Shown piece by piece: positions 39,360 to 53,931 of a stretch of DNA of 64,000 bases. Origin of the DNA: Engraulis encrasicolus (taxonomy: Eukaryota > Chordata > Actinopteri > Clupeiformes > Engraulidae); the NCBI RefSeq assembly GCF_034702125.1, contig NC_085872.1, forward strand, positions 30,081,634 through 30,145,633, written 5' to 3'. The translations under genes were made by a program, and so were the position numbers. Under the pieces are notes generated by a model, which worked only from the letters and a program-made list of their open reading frames with translations, had not been told where the DNA came from and did not search any database. Positions within the stretch are counted from its first letter, which is position 1. Each line of letters starts with the position of its first letter.

Positions 39360-39574
39360 TTTTCAGAGTGAGAAGTCCGCACACTTAGAATCCTTTCTGT
39401 TGTATTTCATTTTTTCATGGCAGGATAACGTTTCGACCTCAACAGTCTTCTTCAGATTCTCAGATTCAGATGGAGAATCTGAAGAAGACTGTTGAGGTCG
39501 AAACGTTATCCTGCCATGAAAAAATAAAATACAACAAAAAGGATTCTAAGTGTGCGGACCTCCAACTCTGAAAA
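39360..39574. repeat. Large near-perfect palindrome
   Basis: Arms of about 100 bp around a spacer of about 11 nt near 39467. CAACAGTCTTCTTCAGATTC is answered by GAATCTGAAGAAGACTGTTG, and CATGGCAGGATAACGTTTCG by CGAAACGTTATCCTGCCATG. Outer parts (TCCGCACACTTAGAATCC) pair as well. Related single-arm sequences occur near 42265, 54470 and 19745. Confidence 0.9.
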
Positions 39575-39994
39575 ACGACTTTGATTCCTATACTGATATG
39601 GATTCCATTGGAGAATGGTTGCACACACGGCGTCAACATTTCACAATTTCCCATAATTACAGTCCTGTAGATAAAACAGATAAAAGTGTGTCCTTTGGAC
39701 AGTGTATTGTGCCTTAAATATAATGTTTACCATTACGTATATGACCATTACGCACACACACACACAGATACAGATAGGCCTACAGATCTACAGCTGCCTA
39801 TCCAGTTGGCATGCCACTTGAGATGAGGTCAACATGACTCTAGTGCCAGACGCACCTCATATAAACTCACATTGCGTGCGGTCATAAAGGCCAGTCTAAT
39901 TGGCTGTCCTCCTTAAATGTACTTCCTCTTAACCATGCAGGGTGACACAGGTAGGCTGAACCACACAGCCCTATCAGAATGCATATCTCACACA

Positions 39995-40019
39995 CACACA
40001 CTCTCTCTCTCTCTCTCTT

Positions 40020-40070
<51 letters not shown>

Positions 40071-40101
40071 CTCCCTCCCTCTCTCGCTCTCTCTCTCTGT
40101 C
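39995..40101. repeat. (CA)n/(CT)n microsatellite
   Basis: Short CA run followed by about 90 bp of CT with a few interruptions. Confidence 0.95.
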
Positions 40102-40999
40102 TCGCTTGCGCTTTTGCACCTTTTGTGATCCCAAGTGCGAGACAATAGCAGGTATCTACCCAGAGGCAGCAGGTGAACAGCGTATCCCCTCCCATGAGAG
40201 TGATGAAGCAATGTTTAGTGTGAACACCCCATGCCTAAAGAGGCGTCTAAGGAGAGGGCGTGGAGACATTTACCAGTGGAGGTTATCGCCATTGTCCTGG
40301 GACAAAAGCGACTGCTGCAAAGTGAAAAGGGAGGACACCGAGTGTTTTTCTTTTTTCTTTCTGCGGTCGCGTTTTCACTCCTCGATGTTTGCGTGTGCGT
40401 GGGCCGCAGCCACGGACTTCCCTGCGCGAACGACCGTGAGAGCATAAATATCTGTGTCTCCAGGCATACTTGAATGCTGCGGTTTTTACAAGCAAGCTAG
40501 TTAGGGATAAGTACTTGGCAGGGCGATTAGGACCCAAAAAAAACAAGGTAGGCGGAGGAGGAGGGCCTTCATGGATGTATGGCTGGGTTGATGCGAGCTC
40601 AGTGGGCCACCGGCTATGAGACGATGGAGCACCGGGGCACAGATGGAAACGTCTAGTCCCTTTCCCTGCCTCACTCACTCACTACCTGCAGTACCATTAC
40701 GCACCAGCCAGAGTGCATTAATCCGGTTAGTGGAAAATGTATCCATGATTAGAAGGAAGTGGTGTCCTTAATTGATTTTCTTGTATTTATTTTCCCCCTC
40801 TCTCCACAATAAAACAGGATTATGTTCATTGCGTAAGCCGGCCATTTCCTTTTGTTAACAAAAATCAATGTGATATGAATGTCCATATTAGGGGCTTCCA
40901 TCAAATGGCGAGCAAGTGGCCATTTCCATTTGCCATGACTACGGGGCAACAAAGAGAAGGATTCGCAGCTGGTCAGGCCATTTTTCTTTAAGTGATGTA

Positions 41000-41016
41000 A
41001 CACACACACACACACA

Positions 41017-41082
<66 letters not shown>
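41000..41082. repeat. (CA)n microsatellite
   Basis: About 80 bp of CA with one CT step, ending in GCGCGCGCACACGC. Confidence 0.96.
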
Positions 41083-41084
<2 letters not shown>

Positions 41085-42606
41085 CGCGCGCACACGCACC
41101 CACTCAGTCCAAACAAAGTGAGTTTAATAGCCACAACAAGTATCCAAGACACAGATGTTTTGTGTTTCAGTTTGCCAGTGGGATGCAAAAAGGTGCACCT
41201 TTGGCAGTGAATCGTGCACTTGGCCTGGCATGACTTTCGCTTTGGACTTGAGGCAAACTCTCGCATGATGCCGCTCATTGTACTGAGCTGTAGCTCAATT
41301 TTCCAGAGCATTGCGGCCCAAGTCTCTGAGGTCCGCTATCAGCTCGCGAGGAAAATAAAGAGCTTCCTCAATTCTTCCCAGGCATTCAGCCCACGCTTCC
41401 TCTCTCCCGCAAAGTCCAAACAGTCCAAGGTATAGGGGCGGGCAAACGCACGCTGCCTGCATCCTTCGGCATTGTCTCAAATGGAGTGCAGCGGGGCCCG
41501 TGCATAAGATAAATACGCTCAGAGAAATGGGAGACCCAGCAATGACATTCTGAATCTTCAAGGCAGCGAGATGAACGAGATTGAATTCAAGCCATGCCTG
41601 CTCTTCTTGTCATGCCGCATTTCAGATAACTCCTTCCTCTCTGTGTGGGAGAATGTACGAGCCCACTGGGAGAGAGTCTCGGGGTACATCAAATGGAAGG
41701 GGGGGGGGGGGGGTGGGGGGGTGGATGGTGGGGTGAGGCGGGGTGCTGGGGAGGGTTGGTTGAGAGAGAGAGAGAGGGTCAGAGGCAGTGAGGGAGTGGA
41801 GGATGTCCTCTCCCCACCTCCATCACATCACCCCACCCCACCCCATCGCATCGTACAATCCACCCCTCCTCCTCCTCCCCACTCCTCCACCATGGCCCCC
41901 TCTGACACTGCAGGAAGTTGCTCGTATGGGGCCCTAGTCAAAGAGCCACGGTACAAAGCCAGATGCGGACGGGCTCTAGGGAGGCTGTTGGAAGCTGAGG
42001 GGTTGGGGGCTCAGGCCTAGAGCAGCAGAGAGGTGCTGGAGGAGGGAGGGGGAGAGAGAGAGAAAGAGGAAGCCAGCCACGTGTTTTTTCTTGAGGGGGG
42101 GAGCGGGCCAGATGCTGAAAGAGAGGATCCACTGGACCTCCTCAAGCTTAATTTCATCTCCAACTCAACTAAAGCACTCAAGAAAAAAGGCCCCGAATAT
42201 TTAATGGCAAAACAGTCGTAATGCACGTAGATGGTGTGACTTTAATGTCCTCCGTTTCCTTGTTTAAGTTAGAAAAAAGAAAAAAATATCCGCACACGGC
42301 AGAAACTCCCCAGCTGTGATTTATTTAGTGAACAATGGCACAACGTTTCGACCTGCATGGTCTTCATCAGGAGTCTGAATAAAAATGTTAAAATCGAGTT
42401 CCACTTCACATCTTACACCCTACATATTTTGGATGACTAGTTCAGATTGCCTCGGCTAACTCATACTTGGTGTGAGTTGTATTCTATGTTCCTATCATTT
42501 CTAATTCAATTCCGATTGGCAATTCTGCCATTTTTCTGTTCAGACAATGAAAAACTATAAACTACGCGTCCACACGTCATTGGAAGTGGATGTGGTCTGA
42601 TCAACA

Positions 42607-42772
42607 ACTGTGGCTTAATGGTTGGATTACAAATTGCTAGGTTTTAAGTTTGAATCCCATGCCATCCTTGAGCAAAGCACCTCGCCCCACATTTCTCCAG
42701 GGACTGAAATCCATACCCTTTACCTAAGTCACTGCAAGTCGCTTTCAGCTAAGCATAATGTAATGCAATGGT
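42607..42772 (+). mobile_element. tRNA-derived SINE
   Basis: GTGGCTTAATGGTTGGA (A box) and AGTTTGAATCCC (B box), then a body ending CAAGTCGCTTTCAGCTAAGC and TAATGTAATG, a tail shared by several fish SINE families. Confidence 0.75.
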
Positions 42773-43844
42773 TATAACTCTGTCTGGTAGTAAACAGAGA
42801 CATTTGACGTACTGCTCCCGCCTCTCAGAACGACCTGTCTATGTGATGTTTGCCAGACCAACCTCCATCTACAACCTCAAAGATTTGATTTATTTAGTGA
42901 ATTGACCACGAGCGGTGATAAGACATTTCACAATTCCACACAGCCTCCCCTCCTCCCCATCACATCCACGTTGCTCATCCCAAGATGAACACCACGGGAG
43001 TCTGACACACCTTATGACACAGCTGCTTTGGTTCTGTGCTGCTAAGACAACCCTGAGAAGAAAAAAAACGCAATCACCAGCCCACTGCCTGCCTGCCTGC
43101 CTGCCGTCTGCACATGTACGCTGTAATGTATGACCAACACGCGAAAAGGGAGTGGCGTTGTGAGAAGAGGTTGTGAGCCTTCAGTGCGGCAACATGTCAA
43201 GTTAAATCCAAAACCTCCTTCAGTCCAGACAATTGCTCCGGTTTTAAATAGAGCACATTTGCAAGTCTGTGTTGAAGTAGGGCTGTTTTAATTACTGCTC
43301 AGCCGTCTTTATCTTGATCCAACCTTTTAAATAAATTCAAGATTTATCTCCCCTTCTCCAAAACATGCCCTGCTTTGGTTCTATTTTAGCATCTAGGGTC
43401 GTTCCTTTTGAACGTCTTTAAGCGAATGACCTTTTTTCATCAACAATGGAAAGAAACTCTGGGCAGACAATGGAGCTCCTTGGCCTTATACAGTATGTCC
43501 CTGAAAGGAGAGGAATGAACCCGAGAGGGGTGAAAATGGGCTCTGTTCTCCCCCCTTTTGGGGAAAACCTGGGGCCTTTCCATCAGCAGGTTAGTGTGTG
43601 CAGACACTCAATGTTGCAGTTTGGCTTTGTTTATTCAGAGCCTTAAGAGGAATGTTGGTCAAAAAAGCCACGCAAACATTGCCTGTAAGGCTAAAGTTAG
43701 CCTGGCAGCCTGCTATGGCTAACATTTCCTGGTGGGCAGTGGGCTTGTTTCTCCCCTCAGCAGTGCTTGGCGGTGTATTGGCTAACCCCCCTAGCGCTGC
43801 TCGGTACTCCATGTTATATTCCGCACTGTGAACACAAAACTACG

Positions 43845-43912
43845 CACACCCGCACGCACAAACGCACGCCCACACGCATGCACACACACGCACACGTGCA
43901 CACACACACACG

Positions 43913-43944
<32 letters not shown>

Positions 43945-43956
43945 AACACACACACA
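43845..43956. repeat. Compound CA/CGCA microsatellite
   Basis: Interrupted CGCA and CA units over about 110 bp. Confidence 0.9.
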
Positions 43957-44497
43957 TGCTATTATAGCAGCCATCAACCATTTTTCCATTTTCATGTATG
44001 TGTGTGCACCAGGTCCTCTCAGCGGCAGTACCGGGATCTATTATACACAGACATGGTAATAGCAGCCAATAGTCTCCTCAGCACAAGATAGACTGACCCC
44101 CCTTTCATCATCATACCCAGACAGCAGCAATTAGTGCAGTCAGTTAATTGAATAAGGGTCTTGGGCACCATGTAGAGCAGTACTGGAACAGTTTGGTAAT
44201 GAAGATATCAGTGGTTGTCTGGACGGAAGCACACAAACAGATAATTGAGCTCAATTAGAACAAGAGGAATGGCAGTGTCCAATATAGTATGTCCAGAAGA
44301 CAAACTTCCACGTTTGTCTTCAGGAGAGGAGGGCTGAGCTAGTTGGTCCCACTACACCTGGTTTGAGGCCCGATACTCCAAAACAGAGCAACATAGGCAG
44401 AAAAAACACATAGGAGAACAATCACTTAGAAATATTTCCATTCCTAGTGTTCTCCTGTAAGTTACGTATAAATATATATATAGGCCTATATATATAT

Positions 44498-44852
44498 CAG
44501 GGATGCAAATTATCGCTTAATTCATGAATCATTACTTGATAGCCTTATCGATCGACTTACTTGATAAGCAGCGTTTTCCCCCCGAAATCTCAATGTTTCT
44601 CGAAAAAAAACTACTAAATCTAAACATTTTAATTAAAAATTGAGATAAAATACCACATTTAAATTAATTCTATTTCAATTCTTTAATCCAAAGGTGATTT
44701 AAATATTCCCACTATTCACACACACTCTTCACATGCCCATTTCACCTGGGTCTCGTCAGTTGAATTGTCGATTAATTGCGATTAATGTTTTTTAATCGAT
44801 TAACACATTGATCGATTAAAGTCGATTAATCGATTAATCGTTTGCATCCCTA
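44498..44852. mobile_element. MITE with CAGGGATGCAAA termini
   Basis: CAGGGATGCAAATTATCG at the left and CGTTTGCATCCCTA at the right, with internal TCGATTAATCGATTAA repeats. Flanked by TATATAT on both sides, so the duplication is ambiguous. hAT-like. Confidence 0.65.
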
Positions 44853-45719
44853 ATATATATATATTTAAGTATTTGGGTTTAAGTAGCCTATGTGTGGTGA
44901 TTTTATTGGCTGTAATCAGATAGGATAGTGGAGGGATGGCAGGAAATGTGTGGGAGGGAAGCATGGAAAAGGGATCAGAACACAACCTCGGGGTCACACT
45001 TGAACCTGCGTCCTGCAGGGTTATGGAACAGGCACCGCGGCCAACTTCGTCATGGCAACACACCACAACTTTGAGATGTAGTATATGTCGACATGCTGGT
45101 AGGTTAAGATATCATCTTTCCCACATTGGCAGCAGGTGTGAGGAACCGTTTTTATCAGGTGCTCTGTTGTTGTTTTTTTTCTTCAGTGGATTTACGCTGG
45201 AGTCATCAAACTCTGCTGTCAGGTAAAAGGTTACTCTCGCATCCAGAGGTGTGTGTGTGTCTGCTTAACACACGCTTTGTCTGAGCTGTGCGCAAGAGAA
45301 TGAAAGGGTCAAGATGGAGGGATTTCAGAGTAAGACAGAGAGAAAAACACATCCAGTCATGTAAGAAATATCCGACACCACTCCACTACGTTTGTCTCTG
45401 GGGAAGTAGTTAGGAATAACACTAGCTGGCTGGAGGAGGCCTGTGTGTGGGTGAGAGAGACTGACACAGGCTATCACAGAGTGAGGATGATGACGATGAG
45501 GAGGAGGGGGAGGAGGAGGAGAAGAAAACGGTAGTGGAAGAGGTAGTTTTGACTCCAGTCTTTCCTCATCGAAGGTGAAGACTCATGCTTCAAAGTGAAG
45601 TCATCGCCGCAAGTGGTCCAGGGTTTGGCACCCCCTGACGCAAATCACCATGTTCCCACACAGCGGAGCCTGTTGCAGCACACAGTCACAGACTGGCTGC
45701 TCGCTGGGGGGCACAGTGT

Positions 45720-45722
<3 letters not shown>

Positions 45723-45805
<83 letters not shown>

Positions 45806-45873
45806 TTCAGTTCAGTTCAGTTCAGTAGCTTTTATTTGTCCCAGTGTGTGTGTGTGTGTGCGTGTGTGCGTGC

Positions 45874-45932
<59 letters not shown>

Positions 45933-45950
45933 TGTGTGTGTGTTTGGATG
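45723..45950. repeat. (GT)n, (TTCAG)n, (GT)n compound repeat
   Basis: Two GT tracts (45723-45799 and 45843-45950) separated by five TTCAG units and a short unique stretch. Confidence 0.96.
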
Positions 45951-46142
45951 TGTTTATGTGTGTATGCGCATGTGTGTTCAGTGCACTGTAAAATGTTGCA
46001 AGCCAGTTATATGTGAAAAGGTAATTTATCAAGCAAAATTCGAGACTTACTCAAGCCTTTCTCAAGTTGAGTTAACTTACAAGCGTAAGGCAACAGGGCA
46101 ACTCACTTTTTATGTTTACACGTAACATGTAATGTTTTACAA

Positions 46143-46444
<302 letters not shown>

Positions 46445-46808
46445 CACACACACAGCCATCACACGAATACCACACTTTTTCTGCTGTTCTCATTCTTGGC
46501 AATCTGTCATTACATAGGCCAAATCGCCCATTCCTCAAGAAAAATAAAACAGAGTCTTTGAAAAATGCTTTGACATGCACATATGTAAAGGGGGAAAATA
46601 AAGATTTTTTCCCTGCTGAAAAGCAGTGTCTGGGGCTTCAAAGGCAAACCACTCAGTCCAACTGCCAACAGTCCTGCACATAACACCACTTCATCATTCA
46701 CACAGGAAAGACACAAGTCTGGCTGGGGAAGGAGAATGTGAATGAAAGAGTGGGTGAGTTACAGAGAGACAGGGGCAGAGGCAAAGTAAACGGTGGGAGG
46801 GATACCAT

Positions 46809-46810
<2 letters not shown>

Positions 46811-46904
<94 letters not shown>

Positions 46905-46962
46905 GAAAGAGAAAGAAGGATAAGAGAGAAAGAAAGACAGAAAGACAGGAAGAAGGAAAGGC

Positions 46963-47037
<75 letters not shown>
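46811..47037. repeat. (GA)n and (GAAA)n purine repeats
   Basis: About 90 bp of GA, a degenerate purine stretch, then about 18 GAAA units (46966-47037). Confidence 0.96.
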
Positions 47038-47833
47038 AGAGAGAGAGAAAGAGATAGAGAATGAGTGGGCTGGGAGGGCAAACTGCTGTCTCCTCTTCCG
47101 GTTTCAGACGTCCTCCTTACTATGCAATAAAAGAAAAGAGAAGGAGGGAAAAAACGGGCCAGCGTACCACTAGAGTCTGAAAAACCCACACATTTCACAC
47201 ATGACTCCAGGCAGGAATACTAAGCAATCTGAATCTGGGAATTCCCTATTGGCAGACGCTTTCCCAACCCTTACCCTGCTTCAGACCCTCCAAGGATAAA
47301 CAGAGGAACAACATTTCTCTCCCCCACTAAAATCAAGGCATGTTTCCATAAAACTCCTGTGGTAAACTCAGAGCATATACAACTCAAATCCTTACGGAGG
47401 TCCTTCGTTAACAAGACATTTTGTCTTCTGCTTGCATGGACGGATACAAGGCAAAGGGTTAAAAAATGTTGATTATGTGGCATGATGACTGGTCCGCCTG
47501 ACTGAAATAGTAAAAACAAAAAAAAAACACCTCCAAAAAAGGATCCAGATGACTGTGCTCCAGACTCAGCCATCTTTAAATGCGCTCGGGGAAGGTAAGA
47601 GCACAGAGCAGGGCTGGGGTTTCAGTCTGTAGGCCGCTCCAGTTAGTCATCTCTTACTCACGGTTACACTCTGTTTTACGCATTACTACGCAGTAGCGGC
47701 AGGATCCCACTACGGGACCTGGTGAAGAATAGCTTCCTCCTCTAGCTCTACCTAGCACACACTGGCACCGGCAGTGGCATACTCACACTCACACACTCAC
47801 TCATTCACCCACACATACAAACATGTACTACAG

Positions 47834-48014
<181 letters not shown>

Positions 48015-48692
48015 AAACCCCAAGGTCTGACTCTCTGACGTTCAACATGACACCGAAAAAACAGCGGCAAGGAATCTGTGTCCTTCAGTCTCGTATTTAG
48101 GGCTAGCGAGTAGCGCCGACGACTGCAGCCAATCGCTTTTGCACAGCACGAACCCCAGATCCCAGCCCTTGCCTGCTCAGACTCGTGCATGACACATCAA
48201 ATCACAATGCCTGCAATGCAACGCACGGGCCAAAAGCCTGGGCCTGGTTCGGAGAAAAGCAGGGCCTTGCGTACTCAGTCATGCTCAGATGAAAAATTCC
48301 ACTGGGGAAGGGGGTTTTAAGAAACAGGCAAAGACGGAGAAAAGGCAAAAAAAAAGTCTCTCTGCTGTGCTGCTGCTGTCCACGGCCCGGTTACTCTTAC
48401 TAACCGAACGAGCGAGTTGCGAATGCTGTTGAGGCAGGTTATGGTGAAGTGAAAGGGTAACGAAACGAAATGAAAAGAAAGACGGAGACGGAGACTGAGA
48501 CTGAGACTGAGAGCAGTGTGTGTGTATTTGCGCTGGTTGTTGTGCTTGAGGGAGGAGAGTCATCCTTTCCACAGACAGACGGAGGAGCCCCAGAGCGGAG
48601 CAGCCAGCACACCCCGAAACAATGGCTGCGCTTGTTTGAAGTTATCATCACATCCGAGGCCAGTTGTTTTAAAGCCACCCCCTCAGCAGACA

Positions 48693-48738
48693 CATACACA
48701 CACACACGCAGACACACACAGACACAGACACAGACACA

Positions 48739-48803
<65 letters not shown>
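48693..48803. repeat. (CA)n with GACACA units
   Basis: GACACA repeats run into about 62 bp of CA. Confidence 0.95.
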
Positions 48804-48806
<3 letters not shown>

Positions 48807-49215
48807 AGCACTTCTTGCTCGCTGTCTGTCTCCCATCTCTCATCTGGGGGCCTAAGAGGGAGGGGGAGTGAGTGGAGGCGTGGTGGTGGTGGGGCTGCAT
48901 TCTACATTCTACACTTCCAATTTATGGATGTAGTTCCATGTGTTCCGTGTCTTGGCACATATACAAAAGCTGAAATATGAACGGCTAGGCTGAGCTACAC
49001 CGAGAGGTAGAGATATTCCCCTAAGGGTGTCTGTTTGCAGGCAAAAAGTCCATTAAAGCACATATAACAACTGCGGGAAAAGCATTACTCTGTGATACAG
49101 CAAGACATTTCAACAGTGGCCACTACTGTGGTGACTATGAGACTGGTACAATGACTGTTAATGGGCTACAATGGCCAACAAACCCGCTGCCAAAGCGATA
49201 ACCTACTGCTTAGGG

Positions 49216-49531
49216 CAGGGCTGAGGAACCTGTGTCTTAAGGGCCGTTTACAGCCCTTGAGGCCATGTTATTACACATAATCCAAATTTTAAGTAGTTTC
49301 ACATGAAATATGTCATGTTTTGTAAAGAAATGTTTGAAATTAAATTTGCAATACAATTAAGTAATATTTTCAGGGAACCTAGGGAAGGTGGGGTCTGTTG
49401 TAAAGGTGGCCACCTTTGATATAGGCCTAAAGTGCTGGGGGAAATTCCTGGTTTGTGCATAGTACGGCCATTGGAGGACTTTATAAAATTTTAAGTGGCC
49501 CCTCGAATGAAAAAGGTTTGCCACCCCCCTG
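49216..49531. mobile_element. hAT MITE, family 2
   Basis: Left end CAGGGCTGAGGAACCTGTG, right end GGTTTGCCACCCCCCTG. A perfect 8-bp target-site duplication GCTTAGGG lies at 49208-49215 and 49532-49539. Shares most of its length with the copy at 61804. Confidence 0.88.
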
Positions 49532-50283
49532 GCTTAGGGCATGCAGCACAGCGTGCAATGATTAAAATGCTACCTACGTTCGACCTTAGGCACACTTTTT
49601 TCCAAATATGTTTTCAAACATTTTCAACATCAAGAGGGGACTTTAAGATTTTAAGCCACTGGGCCTGCTAAAACATGTAGCGCTAAATGCACTGGATTAG
49701 CTGCTACTGAAATCATCAGCATGCAGTCAGGTCCTCAAGAAGTCGTTTTTCTGCCTTGCTGCTGCTGCCTGTGTGTTGCCAGATTGGGCAGGTTTCTCGC
49801 CCAATTGGGCTGATTAGGATGGCGGTCTGCGGATAACAATGGGTAAAAAGGGCATTTAGGCGGGTTTTCCTGAAAAATGTATGGCCATAGAAATCAAAAG
49901 AATTTAGTTCAAATTGGGAGGGATTTAATGCTTCCAGGTGGGTTTTGAGTATTTTATGGTATCATCTGGCAACCCTGGCTAGTGCCTGTGTGTTCTTGTG
50001 TCAGATACAAAAAAAATGATCTTTATTGTGAAACGTGCAAGATCATTGTAATCACAGAGGAGTACTTGACAATATGTTTTATGGTTATCTAAAACGAGCA
50101 GCGGACGACAAGTATCACGTCAGTGTTACACACAGCAGGCAGCCTCACCATCAACACTCCAACAGGTTTCACTCTCCGGCCCCTTCAACCCAAACAACAC
50201 GACCAAACAGTTTTTGCATGCCGTCGTCCGGTGACATCAACATTGTTCCTCTGGAACAGATGTTGCTCCCCCCCCAACACGCG

Positions 50284-50299
50284 CTCACACACACACACT

Positions 50300-50331
<32 letters not shown>

Positions 50332-50534
50332 AACAGACACGTGTATACTCACACATGTGTACACACACACACACACACACACACAGCTGCGGGGCCATTT
50401 CCTGTGACGAAGAGCCTTTCTGCATCTCCACTACTCCTGGCCTGCTGAGATTAAAGACTGGTCCAGCCAACAGCGGCCCATGGGCCCAAGCTCTAAAATC
50501 TAGACCAGAGCAGAGAGAGAGAGACAGAGAGAGA

Positions 50535-50579
<45 letters not shown>

Positions 50580-50824
50580 AGAGAGAGACATAAAGACAGA
50601 TAAAGGAAGAGAGAGAGCAAGGGAGGTGGAGCAGGTTTTTTTTCTTTTTGAAAGGCCACACAGCTGTGGTGCTTGAGGTTACATAAAAGATTGCTTGCAG
50701 CACACAGGTGTGGACTGGCGTAACGTGCAAGAGCTGTGTGTGCATACGACGGACAACCTGCAAGCCAGTTGATGTCATAGAAAGCAGAGCAGTGGGATGG
50801 GAAGGAGGACACACAGAGCGGCAG

Positions 50825-50894
<70 letters not shown>
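50284..50894. repeat. Cluster of CA and GA microsatellites
   Basis: CA tracts at about 50284-50325 and 50362-50385, and GA tracts at about 50512-50590 and 50828-50894, with non-coding sequence between. Confidence 0.93.
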
Positions 50895-50895
<1 letters not shown>

Positions 50896-51916
50896 AGCGA
50901 GGAGATCAGCTGGAAGCGAGACATGAAACAGGTGACTCACTGGCCAGACTGAGCACACGCCACCACTAAGTGCATTTCCCCCAGCCTGTCATTATTCCCT
51001 GTTGTTTGGCCTCGGCGGAGGTGGAGGTGGAGGTCGGGTCAAGTCGGGTCGGGTCGGGTCGGGGCTCGGGTCGGGGGACGCAAGCCACAGTCTGCAGACA
51101 ATTGTAATCTTCACTTGTGGAGGGACAGGTCACTCTTCCTTAGCCTTTGATAACCGCATGGATATGTTTAGACGCGGAGATAGTAGTGTCCAGTAGCAAT
51201 CCCACCACCACTGCCACCACCATCCCGCCGACCACCACCACCACCCCACCCCCAAGAGTCTCTGCCGTCAGTCAGACACAGCGCCCGCCAGCGCAAGACA
51301 AACACGGTGCATTCCTGGCATAGCAGTGTGGCCCAGTTCTCGGCAAAACCATCTCACTTGCTTTCGCTGACCTCTTGACTCGTCCAGTAATTTAAGCCCT
51401 GGTTGGCCCGACCTGACACACAGGCACCGATGATGATTACACACCATAGAGGATAATCACCTTAGCGCATGCACAGCAGAAACAAGGGGCTCTGATATTA
51501 AAAATCTCGGATGCTCTCTGGCCTGTGGTGATGTATGTGAAAGGCTTTGCCTCGGACCGGAGGGCATTATATCATGGTGGGGGGAGAAGATAATCTGTCC
51601 CACTGCTCTCATTCCATATTCATACACGAGGGATATTTTATCCATCTTTTCCAAAGCTTTCATCAAAACCAGGACAAAAAAAATGGAAAAAATATTTGAC
51701 AAAACAATGGAATAGCCATTATTCCCGACCACAGCTGTATTGGTTTGCACGGCTATAATGTACAAAGACAACAAATAATAAATCCATGTACTGTTACTGT
51801 ACGACTATAAAATATAGAGTCCTCGTGTGCTAGTAAAATCTCAAACTATACAAAATCTAAATATTAAAATAATGGAAACGGTCCAGTGTAACACAAGAGA
51901 GTAATCCCACACCCAG

Positions 51917-51917
51917 G

Positions 51918-51982
<65 letters not shown>
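51917..51982. repeat. (GA)n microsatellite
   Basis: About 65 bp of GA. Confidence 0.96.
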
Positions 51983-51983
<1 letters not shown>

Positions 51984-52197
51984 ACAGTGTATGGGCCCCA
52001 GACTGCTCCTGGCTGGGATATGAGACGATAACCTCACAATGTGCTGCCCTGGGCTCAGTAGGCAGCACCTGATTCCATTTCAGCACTGGCCCTTAGTGAG
52101 AACCCAACTTGGGTTTCTGCTTCAGGAGCGACACAGAAGTAAATATCTTTGCTGTACGACGTTGGCATCGTGTGGTGGCATTAAGTCAAACATAACA

Positions 52198-52218
52198 AAA
52201 GAAAGAAAGAGAGAAGAG

Positions 52219-52269
<51 letters not shown>
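52198..52269. repeat. (GAAA)n tetranucleotide repeat
   Basis: GAAA units with a GAGA interruption near the start. Confidence 0.95.
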
Positions 52270-52270
<1 letters not shown>

Positions 52271-53320
52271 GTAGAGAACCGTGAGCTGGACTATGCACTC
52301 TCACTCAAATCAAATGTTTTTTTTGTGCATTTCTATGTTCCTTCCCATTGTTACAGTGTAACTATACTGTTCGGTGAAGTGTACCATTAAGTAATGATTA
52401 ATAAAAGGACATTCAGTTTGTGATTGCCAGGGTTAGGATTAAAGAGAAAGGTAGACACAAGAACAACAGAGTATGTGCTCTTCCACACATCGGTTAGTGT
52501 GGGACACCAATAATTAGTGTGTTCACTTAACAGCCTAATCACAGCGTGCCAGGAGAGCAGTAATCTAAAGTGTTTCCAAATGCCTGAGTTGCTTTTGCTT
52601 TATTGGAAAAGAAAATAGGCTACAGTTGGACAAAAGAGAAAGGGGGAGCGAGTACGCGACCTGAGGTGTCGTTGACTGAATTCCCCCCCTTTCCAACTGT
52701 GTGAAACGCAATCTCTTCTTGGTCGAGAGAAAGGCACTGTTCAATTGTTAACTTGCCATCCATGGCACATGCCTCGTTTCATTCTAGTTAACCTCTCCAG
52801 TGTGCAAGAAAGCGTAGAAAAAAACACTCTTTAGTAAAGATTAATTTGAAACAAAACTAAAGATAACAAATAGACACAAACCACACTGCTGCGCCTAGGC
52901 AAACATTGGAGAAAGCAAAGACAAAACTAACACCATTGAAGATGGTTCTGAAGATGCGTCTTAATCACAGGCTCTGTTTGCCTTAAAGGAAGAAAAAAAA
53001 CACAAAATCCGGAGAGAAGCTGTTCCATGACTCAAGGAGGATGTTATGAGTTTGTCTATTAGCAGCGCTAATTGAGTGAGGCTCATTAGTCAGTCCTGAT
53101 TAATAACTGAGTCGGCGGACTAAGCCCTCTTCATTATCTCACGGAAGTCTCTCGAATAATCCGCACTGCTGGTTCACATTATCTTTGAGAGAGAGAGAGA
53201 GAGGGGAGAGCTGTGATTCAACTTCCTGTGGGGAAGAGAGAGAGAGATAGATAGAGAGTGAAAGAGAGAAAGAGAGAGAGAAATTTAAGACACCCACTCC
53301 TTGGGACCCAAAACCTGAGA

Positions 53321-53324
<4 letters not shown>

Positions 53325-53351
<27 letters not shown>

Positions 53352-53395
53352 CACGCACACACACACACACGCACACGCACACACACACACAAACA
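53325..53395. repeat. Compound CGCA/CA microsatellite
   Basis: CGCA units followed by interrupted CA. Confidence 0.92.
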
Positions 53396-53780
53396 CAAAA
53401 ACCAGAGAAGACGGGGTCTTTTGACGAGAGGTCCGTCTGTGCGGGGCAGGATGTCACATTTTATGCCTCTGAGCATTTTCTCAGCTGCAGCAGGCCAACC
53501 TGCGACTTGGCTTCCCCACTCAGCTGGGGCAGATAGAGCTGCAGGGCCCGCCATAACAAATGGCCCTGGACCACAAAATTGACAATGGGGGAGAGAACAA
53601 CAGCGTTCGCAAATTCAAGGGTAAACAGAGCACGGCGATGGTGCCATTGAAAGTTAATCCCGTTGAAAAGGCAATCCCAAATCCAGGAAGAATGCGCCTT
53701 TTGTGCTACAGGTAGTGGTTGCCAGGGAGACGTCAGTGTACATTCAGAGTTTTTTTTTGCAAGCCTCCAGAGAGGAAGAC

Positions 53781-53931
<151 letters not shown>

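Noticed and set aside
40686..40746. Candidate egfr exon 1 (ATG, 20 codons, phase 1)
   Set aside because: Phase fits exon 2, but the peptide lacks a hydrophobic core and the donor GTAGTG is poor.
47501..47573. Minus-strand MAESGAQSSG frame with strong start context as egfr exon 1
   Set aside because: The hydrophobic part comes from a T run, there is no fitting phase-1 donor, and it continues into repeat-like sequence.
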